DNA from: Bin75 sp965200435
Lineage (GTDB): Bacteria > Nitrospirota > Nitrospiria > Nitrospirales > UBA8639
Direction: 5' to 3'
DNA length: 64,000 nucleotides
NCBI GenBank assembly: GCA_965200435.1
Contig: OZ241337.1
Span: forward strand, 1,302,001-1,366,000
Below, one piece after another: positions 58,808 to 64,000 of the stretch. The position numbers and the translations under genes are program-made. The notes under the pieces were generated by a model that made no database searches, was not told the origin of the DNA, and saw nothing but the letters and a program-made list of their open reading frames with translations. The first letter of the stretch is position 1. Each line of letters opens with the position of its first letter.

Positions 58808-60325
58808 TCAAGAATAATCAGCATCAAATAATTGAATTTCTTCAATTGGGACAACGGGAAGCATTGTTTCGAGTCTGTCCCTGTCAATTACTTTACTCGG
58901 ATCAATTATTTTTCGTAATTTTTCCGAGGCTATCCAATCATTTTCCCATATCGCATTTTTCAATGTTAAATCGCCTCCATCACGGATTAACCGACAAAAA
59001 GGTTCTTCAAAATCCATATCCTTGCAAAATGGATAACAGATTCTCTGAAGCCAGATTAGCAGATGTCCGGTATTTGGGATTGAACAAAATTTAGCTTTAA
59101 TTTTTTCTATAACGTTCATTTTTTCGTCGGCATCAAGCCAAGAAAGCAATTGGCTCAATATCGCCGTAGCGATGGCGTAGGTCCTTGGGTTGCGATACGC
59201 AATATCAACCACAATACTAATCAATGGCAATGGTGAGTTTAATTTGTTGCGATTTTTCAAGCCTTTGTAATAGTCCTCCATAGCCCTATTTAAACTGCCG
59301 GAATTGGGATGTTTCATGCTATGGTCGTAAATAATCAACAGAGACTTTTGCAGATTTTTGCCATATTGCTTTCTAAATAACCAGTCCACTTTGTCGATTT
59401 TTATAGAGGAGCGTATGACTTCATCGCTGGACTTGGTTTTTGCCGAATTCAATTTTAATCCCAAATCAATCAACACCTCTGTAAGGAATTTGAGGATACG
59501 CTCTCCATCTGGGGGGTGGTGGATAAAGATGCGATAATCATCTCTGTATCGAAGAATTTTATAATCTCGAATCTTCTGACTGTCCAGCTTTTCAGTTAGC
59601 TTAATATCTGCATAACCAAGAACCATTTCGGCGACAAAATCCATTAATACTGAACCTTGGGGAATACCATTGGTTTGTCCTTGCCGCATGTCCTGAATAT
59701 GGTTGTCTATAATATTCCCAATTAGACTCTGATCCGTCTGTTTTTCTTTTGCTATTTCTTTTGTATGGAGTGCCCATGCGATTGAATGGGTATAGATTGA
59801 AGGATAGCAATTCTCAATGTCCGTATGGATTAAAAACCCATAATCCAAAGCTAATTCGATAGATTTTTGCTCAACAGCCTGCCACCACTGCTTGATCAGT
59901 GCAGTTTTGTCTTTTTCTTTTGTTGAAGATTTAACGGGTATGCTTAAGCATTCGACCTTTTTGTTTGTTTCCTTAAATTGGCGAAACCACTTACGAATAA
60001 ACTCCCAATGATGTTGTTCTGTGATTTTTTTGAGAAGTGAAACGTATAATGCCGGATGAATGATTTCCAATGGACGCCATGCATACCTTCCGTCTTTATT
60101 ATCCATAATGCGATAACTGAGGCCTTCGTACTTGCGTGCCTTTTTCCTATCGGAATCGATGCAAAGTGGTGCTAACGCAACATCATCCAGTAGTTTTTTA
60201 AAACAGAAGTATGGCGGCAGCTCAATTTTGCAGTAGCTCTCCTGTTTGAGGAAAAATTTCTGTGCCTCATCACTTGTAAGATCAGTGATGGGGTGTCTTG
60301 GGGAAGCCGGTGGATTTTTGCCCAT
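58808..60325 (-). CDS. Defence-type reverse transcriptase (DRT/UG-like)
   Basis: 505 residues from ATG 60325; the frame is open to 60394. RT fingers and palm: RPLEIIHPALYVSL, GFLIHTDIENCYPSIYTHSIAWALH (first Asp), GQTNGIPQGSVLMDFVAEMVLGYAD, and the catalytic box LRYRDDYRIF (YxDD with Arg). LGLKLNSAKT follows. The C-terminal 200 residues are helical without a maturase or nuclease domain. No group II intron RNA structure is seen. Sequence style is that of unknown-group RTs used against phages. An ncRNA could lie in 60395-60488. Confidence 0.8.
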   Translation of the reverse strand: MGKNPPASPRHPITDLTSDEAQKFFLKQESYCKIELPPYFCFKKLLDDVALAPLCIDSDRKKARKYEGLSYRIMDNKDGRYAWRPLEIIHPALYVSLLKKITEQHHWEFIRKWFRQFKETNKKVECLSIPVKSSTKEKDKTALIKQWWQAVEQKSIELALDYGFLIHTDIENCYPSIYTHSIAWALHTKEIAKEKQTDQSLIGNIIDNHIQDMRQGQTNGIPQGSVLMDFVAEMVLGYADIKLTEKLDSQKIRDYKILRYRDDYRIFIHHPPDGERILKFLTEVLIDLGLKLNSAKTKSSDEVIRSSIKIDKVDWLFRKQYGKNLQKSLLIIYDHSMKHPNSGSLNRAMEDYYKGLKNRNKLNSPLPLISIVVDIAYRNPRTYAIATAILSQLLSWLDADEKMNVIEKIKAKFCSIPNTGHLLIWLQRICYPFCKDMDFEEPFCRLIRDGGDLTLKNAIWENDWIASEKLRKIIDPSKVIDRDRLETMLPVVPIEEIQLFDADYS

Positions 60326-60488
60326 CAGAGAAGATTGCCGGCGTCGTTTACACGGATTCCCTAGGAAATCTGCTTTGGGAACAATGCATTGCACAGGGCG
60401 GCGAGGCCATGGGCAATGCGCCAGGCGTTATCTGCCAGCCAATCAAGCGTGGCGGACTCAAATCGGATTCGGTGACGGTGGTCATACA

Positions 60489-60995
60489 TCAATACGATAT
60501 GCCAAGAATCATGCAAAGAATGAGGGATGCGAGAGCCATACCATGTAGGACAAGAAACACAATAGGAATCCACAATTCGATCTGGGACACGGAACGATAG
60601 ACCTTGCCTCGCCCCTCTTGCGCCAACTGCCATTCGTAATCATAGGGTGTTGCAGGCAGATACTGCTCAAACTGATGGATCACCTTAAATTTCACGGCAT
60701 TCAAGTCACGGTGCGACTTGATGATACTCCACATAAGAAGAGAAATAATGATTCCAGCAACAGCAACGGGAATTGTCCAAATTGTCAGTCCCGAGTTCGC
60801 GGATTGAAAGCCATACGAAGCAACGAGCGCAGCGTTTACAGTTAGGATATAACGATTAGAAGAAACACGCCGTGCGCTGACGTTCTCAGCAGACTGCACG
60901 TATAACTTGTACTGCTCTAGCAGGTCTGTGTTGAAGGATCCACCATAAGTTTCGCTCGTGTAATGAACGAGAGACTTAATTCCTTGATCGGACAT
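60489..60995 (-). CDS. RipA/SLATT-like two- or three-helix membrane protein
   Basis: 168 residues. YKLYVQSAENVSARRVSSNRYILTVNAALVASYG is a signature of RipA-family octameric or SLATT-type membrane proteins; helices at LTIWTIPVAVAGIIISLLMW and IPIVFLVLHGMALASLILCMILG. Proposed membrane effector that may form a pore. It begins 3 bp after the TIR-like gene. Confidence 0.7.
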   Translation of the reverse strand: MSDQGIKSLVHYTSETYGGSFNTDLLEQYKLYVQSAENVSARRVSSNRYILTVNAALVASYGFQSANSGLTIWTIPVAVAGIIISLLMWSIIKSHRDLNAVKFKVIHQFEQYLPATPYDYEWQLAQEGRGKVYRSVSQIELWIPIVFLVLHGMALASLILCMILGISY

Positions 60996-60998
60996 AGA

Positions 60999-61388
60999 CT
61001 ATCTTTCTCCTGCGATCAGCCTTTTCAAATTCTCCCAAGTCCATTTATAAACCTTATCCGAACTAAGTGTCATAGCAGGTTTAGTGCAAGTCTTATTGGG
61101 ACGACCCTTTAACAGGAAGTAAGGTTTTCGTTCCTCACGAGTGATCGTCAACTCGGCTGCCACGCCTTTTGCATTATGTGTGTGCTCCCCGCAGATGACG
61201 ATGGTAAGTTCCGTTCTACGTATACGGTCTCGAACCTTCTCCTTCCAATTGCCAGTGAAGGGTTCCTGAACGGACCAATCTTCGATATTAAACGGTGAAT
61301 CAGGATTTTTCGCCTGACCCATCAAAACATTCCGAAGTTCTTCATCGTGATCGAAGTCAAAACTAATGAAAGCCCGCTTCATAGCCAT
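60999..61388 (-). CDS. TIR-like (MTH538/DUF1863, ThsB-type) protein
   Basis: 129 residues. KRAFISFDFDHDEELRNVLMGQAKN, EDWSVQEPFTGNWKEKVRDRIRRTELTIVICGEHTHNAKGVAAELTITREERKPYFLL is the MTH538 TIR-like fold as in Thoeris ThsB. It probably senses infection or makes a nucleotide signal for the adjacent membrane protein. The canonical TIR catalytic Glu is plausible in AAELTI. Confidence 0.78.
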   Translation of the reverse strand: MAMKRAFISFDFDHDEELRNVLMGQAKNPDSPFNIEDWSVQEPFTGNWKEKVRDRIRRTELTIVICGEHTHNAKGVAAELTITREERKPYFLLKGRPNKTCTKPAMTLSSDKVYKWTWENLKRLIAGER

Positions 61389-61515
61389 GATTCAAATCTC
61401 CCTCAAGATTAATTGTATTATCCTGACGATCTGCCCTGCCTATTCAACACCGGGCCCCGACGCCAGTTTTGATAGCAATGAGGCCCCTCGACGGTGGATT
61501 CGGTGATACCAAGCA

Positions 61516-62949
61516 TCATGAGTTCTCTTGTTCCGTCACAGAATCTTCCATAAGGCTGGTGGATAGCAGTTCGATCCGCTGAACCGAATGTCTAAACTCA
61601 ACCGTACTCCGGTCGAATAAAATCTTTCCAACAAGTTGGATGACAGCAATCGCATGTACGCGTAATGCGTTGTCTGATCCTTCGCTATTTTTTAGATCCC
61701 TATACCGCTGCCAGAGTGGCGTACGACTATCTTCCGACGCCATCTCCCGAGCAGCCATAATGACTACGGCTTCAAATAGATACCTTTCGTGCCTTTGTTT
61801 CAAATTTTCCGTTCCTGGTCTGGTGAACACCTTGTCTACGACATCGAGATCCGAAACCTCGCCGCTGACAAACCGGTGATATAGGTCAATATCAATCGTT
61901 CGCAAGATCAGACACACAACGGTTGTTCGAACGAAAGACCGCTGGTCACTACGCAACGATGCGAACACCAAGCCCAAACGATGAATGGCCTGAGCGATCC
62001 TTCGAAGACTGAGGTCAGGGTCATGAAAGAAGCTCTGCAACCATTTTTTGACAACTTCATAGTCTCCCCGTGCTGTCGGGTCTTGCGTCCGATCAAAGTA
62101 CTCGTCGATCTTTATCGAAGCGAGCAGCTCGTTGATGAAGGATTTCCGATCAGGTTCAGGGAGTCGGAAGTCAACATCAAAAAATCGGCGCAAGTACCCT
62201 TGGGCATCAAAGCCATCGCCATAAAGGGCTCTGATTGAATGGGCAAGTTCAGAGCGATTGACAGCCAGCACAAAGACGATATGGCCTACGGCAAACAGAT
62301 GTTTCGCAACTTCAAGAAGCTCGACAGCATACGAAGGGCGGCACCTGTCCAGTTCATCGATCATCACGATCAAGGGTCGAGTACTGGATTGTGATACGGC
62401 ATCTGCCATATTTTGCAGGGTACGCTTAAATTCTTTGATCGACTTCTGCGCCTCCCGATATGCGGATAGTCTTTCCTCTGCGTAGGATGCGAGGGTTTGA
62501 CCCACCTCCTGTTCCAATAGTGGGTTGATATTCAGCATACCCGCCGTTGCGAGACGAATAATCCCCGGAACGGCCTGTCGAAGAACTTCCTTCGCACGCT
62601 CCTTCGTATCATCGACCTTCTGTGCCATCGATTCATTAGGATAGTTTTTTGGGAGACCCTCTGTCAGTTCCGTGGAGAGAGCAACGAAGGGATCCCCGGA
62701 GAAATCGGTCTCCCAAGCATTGAACTTGACAATGGGAAATCCCTCGTTGCGCAGGTGCTGAGCCCAAATGTTGAGAAACGTGGGCTTGCCATTTCCCCAC
62801 GCGGCATCGACCGCCAGAACACCTGGACCTTCGAGGGAACCGACTATGTGGGTCAGGACCTTTACCGACTCCTCCCGACCAAGCAGGTCGTTTTTGAAAG
62901 GATTGTCCTCAGGTACGTCGATTTCTCGTGGTTGGATGCGTATTCCCAT
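61516..62949 (-). CDS. KAP-family P-loop NTPase with altered Walker A
   Basis: 477 residues. LLGREESVKVLTHIV, VDAAWGNGKPTFLNIWAQHLR, KFNAWETDFSGDPFVAL, RPLIVMIDELDRCRPSYAVELLEVAKHLF (Walker B) and NRSELAHSIRALYG are standard for KAP NTPases, some of which serve in anti-phage defence. The Walker A ends GKPT where GK(T/S) is required. No clear membrane helices. It is flanked by the TIR-like pair and a type I specificity gene. Confidence 0.82.
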   Translation of the reverse strand: MGIRIQPREIDVPEDNPFKNDLLGREESVKVLTHIVGSLEGPGVLAVDAAWGNGKPTFLNIWAQHLRNEGFPIVKFNAWETDFSGDPFVALSTELTEGLPKNYPNESMAQKVDDTKERAKEVLRQAVPGIIRLATAGMLNINPLLEQEVGQTLASYAEERLSAYREAQKSIKEFKRTLQNMADAVSQSSTRPLIVMIDELDRCRPSYAVELLEVAKHLFAVGHIVFVLAVNRSELAHSIRALYGDGFDAQGYLRRFFDVDFRLPEPDRKSFINELLASIKIDEYFDRTQDPTARGDYEVVKKWLQSFFHDPDLSLRRIAQAIHRLGLVFASLRSDQRSFVRTTVVCLILRTIDIDLYHRFVSGEVSDLDVVDKVFTRPGTENLKQRHERYLFEAVVIMAAREMASEDSRTPLWQRYRDLKNSEGSDNALRVHAIAVIQLVGKILFDRSTVEFRHSVQRIELLSTSLMEDSVTEQENS

Positions 62950-63122
62950 ATTAGCCTGCTTCCTTGGCGAGCGACTCGACGGCCCCGCGAACTACTGTAT
63001 GGCACTCACGGAAAATGCACGGAACGGGGCCAGGGGGCACTTCGAGTTCCCGTGCATCCCCCCTATTTGAAAGGCTTGAGCACTCGCCCGCCTGATCTTT
63101 GCGCGGATTCCATCGAGTTTGT

Positions 63123-64000
63123 TCAAGAACCGAATCCCTGAGCTTCGTTGTCTGTCAGATACCCGTTGTGCATATTTATTCTCAATTCCCCAGAAATGAG
63201 CTTCGGCAATAAAGCATCCCGCAGGGCGGCAAGGGTGCGGGATGCGTGTAAGTTGCTGAGGATATGGTTCATTATTGGCCAGACTACGATTTCAAATTTA
63301 TCAGCTAATTCGGGAGGCGGAATTTTTGCGTCAATAAGTTTGAATGTCTGACGCGTGATCGTGTCGAAAATTGTTCCATGAGTTCTTTGTTGCAGTTCAT
63401 CCACTGTCATCCTGATGTTCATATATGTGAAGAAATCAGGATAATTCTGAACGCCACGAATCGCATAACAAGTCTGATTCATGGCCATCGGGATCCCAAG
63501 ACAGGCCAGCTTTCCGACGGTGTCCCTCGCGGGGATAACGGTTGTCCATGCAGGAAGAATTTTTGCCGCGCTGTTTTCAACTCCCGCTTGCGTAATACTT
63601 CTCTCAGCTTCCAGTACGAACACATCGGAGGGAGAAGGCGCATCCTTTGCAGTATACCAAGGAATGTTTCCATCCCAATATTCTGCAATTGACGTTTTGG
63701 GAGTGCCCCCGCTGCAAATTTCTATTACATCGTCAAGTACTCCTATTCCCCACCCTTCCGGTATCTCCCCCAATTCCGAATCGACAAAGCGGTCAGGAAA
63801 CAGCGCCGCAATTTCCGGGTCCATTGCGTCGAGATACGCCCGGGCGCGTTCCACCGTCCAATCACTCCCCCCTTGAGGGGGAGTCGCAGAAGTTGAGCCG
63901 TCAGGCGAAGGCTGATGCGGTGGGGGGTGTCTTACGGGCTCACCTCCCCCCACCGGCGCGTCTGCGGGCCGGTGCCCTTGACTTGCCGACTCCCCCTCAA
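63123..64000 (-). CDS. Type I restriction specificity subunit HsdS (partial, 5' end outside)
   Basis: The frame stays open to the window edge. Visible: the central conserved helix (TVERARAYLDAMDPEIAALFPDRF, SELGEIPEGWG), a second target-recognition domain (ICSGGTPKTSIAEYWDGNIPWYTAKD, MAMNQTCYAIRG) and the distal conserved helix (RTLAALRDALLPKLISGELRI). The stretch just before the central helix (63868-63990) is the GAGGGGGAGT-type repeat read in frame as GESASQGHRPADAP and HQPSPDGSTSATPPQGG. Whether TRD1 exists upstream cannot be seen. Confidence 0.8.
   Translation of the reverse strand, partial: EGESASQGHRPADAPVGGGEPVRHPPPHQPSPDGSTSATPPQGGSDWTVERARAYLDAMDPEIAALFPDRFVDSELGEIPEGWGIGVLDDVIEICSGGTPKTSIAEYWDGNIPWYTAKDAPSPSDVFVLEAERSITQAGVENSAAKILPAWTTVIPARDTVGKLACLGIPMAMNQTCYAIRGVQNYPDFFTYMNIRMTVDELQQRTHGTIFDTITRQTFKLIDAKIPPPELADKFEIVVWPIMNHILSNLHASRTLAALRDALLPKLISGELRINMHNGYLTDNEAQGFGS

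Noticed and set aside
60298..60600. Plus-strand ORF with QGGEAMGNAPG
   Set aside because: It overlaps the RT and RipA-like genes on the other strand; no start signal or recognised family.
1..64000. tRNA, rRNA, replication origin or riboswitch
   Set aside because: None could be recognised by eye; a covariance-model search would be needed to exclude small RNAs.

Overview
The window is a GC-rich bacterial chromosome segment with housekeeping genes set among many repeats and accessory islands. There are no rRNA or tRNA genes. Lipoprotein signal peptides, an MsbA-like exporter and a Slam-type outer-membrane barrel indicate a Gram-negative envelope. The F0 genes and the general gene mix suggest a Nitrospirota-like organism, but that is an impression from resemblance and was not tested by a search.

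Layout. 1-4.3 kb: a secreted protein, then a decayed type I restriction-modification locus (hsdM, hsdS, DUF1016 and YgjP-like remnants) holding an intact PIN toxin pair. 4.3-12.5 kb: ABC exporter, a leaderless lipoprotein gene behind a G22 tract, nadB, pabC and pabB. 12.8-15.7 kb: an IS followed by the F0 genes atpI-like/atpB/atpE/atpF without F1 genes. 15.9-18.9 kb: a type II-like restriction-modification pair and a DUF4393 (Abi-alpha-like) gene. 19-30 kb: larE-rlmN, a HARE-domain protein, two tiny Lys/Ala/Pro histone-H1-like proteins, lipB, an SDR, a TIGR04282/TIGR04283 pair, a nuclease, dCTP deaminase, a lysine 2,3-aminomutase-like enzyme and a glutaredoxin-like protein. 30-45.9 kb: large REP-like palindrome arrays between an ATP-grasp-like gene, a HicAB-like pair, a CbbQ-like ATPase with a HAD protein, a broken REP-associated transposase (RAYT), a B12-binding radical SAM enzyme, ubiE and a HEPN/MNT pair. 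46-50.4 kb: a large repeat-bearing surface lipoprotein and its probable Slam translocator. 50.4-64 kb: more REP arrays, RelE-like and VapBC toxin pairs, then a defence-type island (2-deoxyribosyltransferase-like effector, DUF4411/ImmA pair, reverse transcriptase, TIR-like/RipA-like pair, KAP NTPase, partial hsdS).

Four repeat systems shape the window. (1) Five full 1087-bp copies of an IS481-like element, plus two end remnants, all sit with the right end exactly 5 bp (the target duplication) upstream of a TTGACA-like -35 hexamer. Most copies take the transposase stop codon from the TGA inside that hexamer. (2) Six copies of a 142-bp IS5-like MITE (one is 169 bp) carry YTAR target duplications and mostly abut gene stop codons. 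(3) Dozens of GTAG/GTCG-headed palindromes with changing stems and a constant CTC loop behave like REP/BIME elements and flank a RAYT relic. (4) Two longer dispersed repeats are also present. Several genes (the lipoprotein at 7679, ubiE, the DUF1640-like gene, vapB) share the geometry -35/N17/-10/N6/ATG, which predicts leaderless transcripts.
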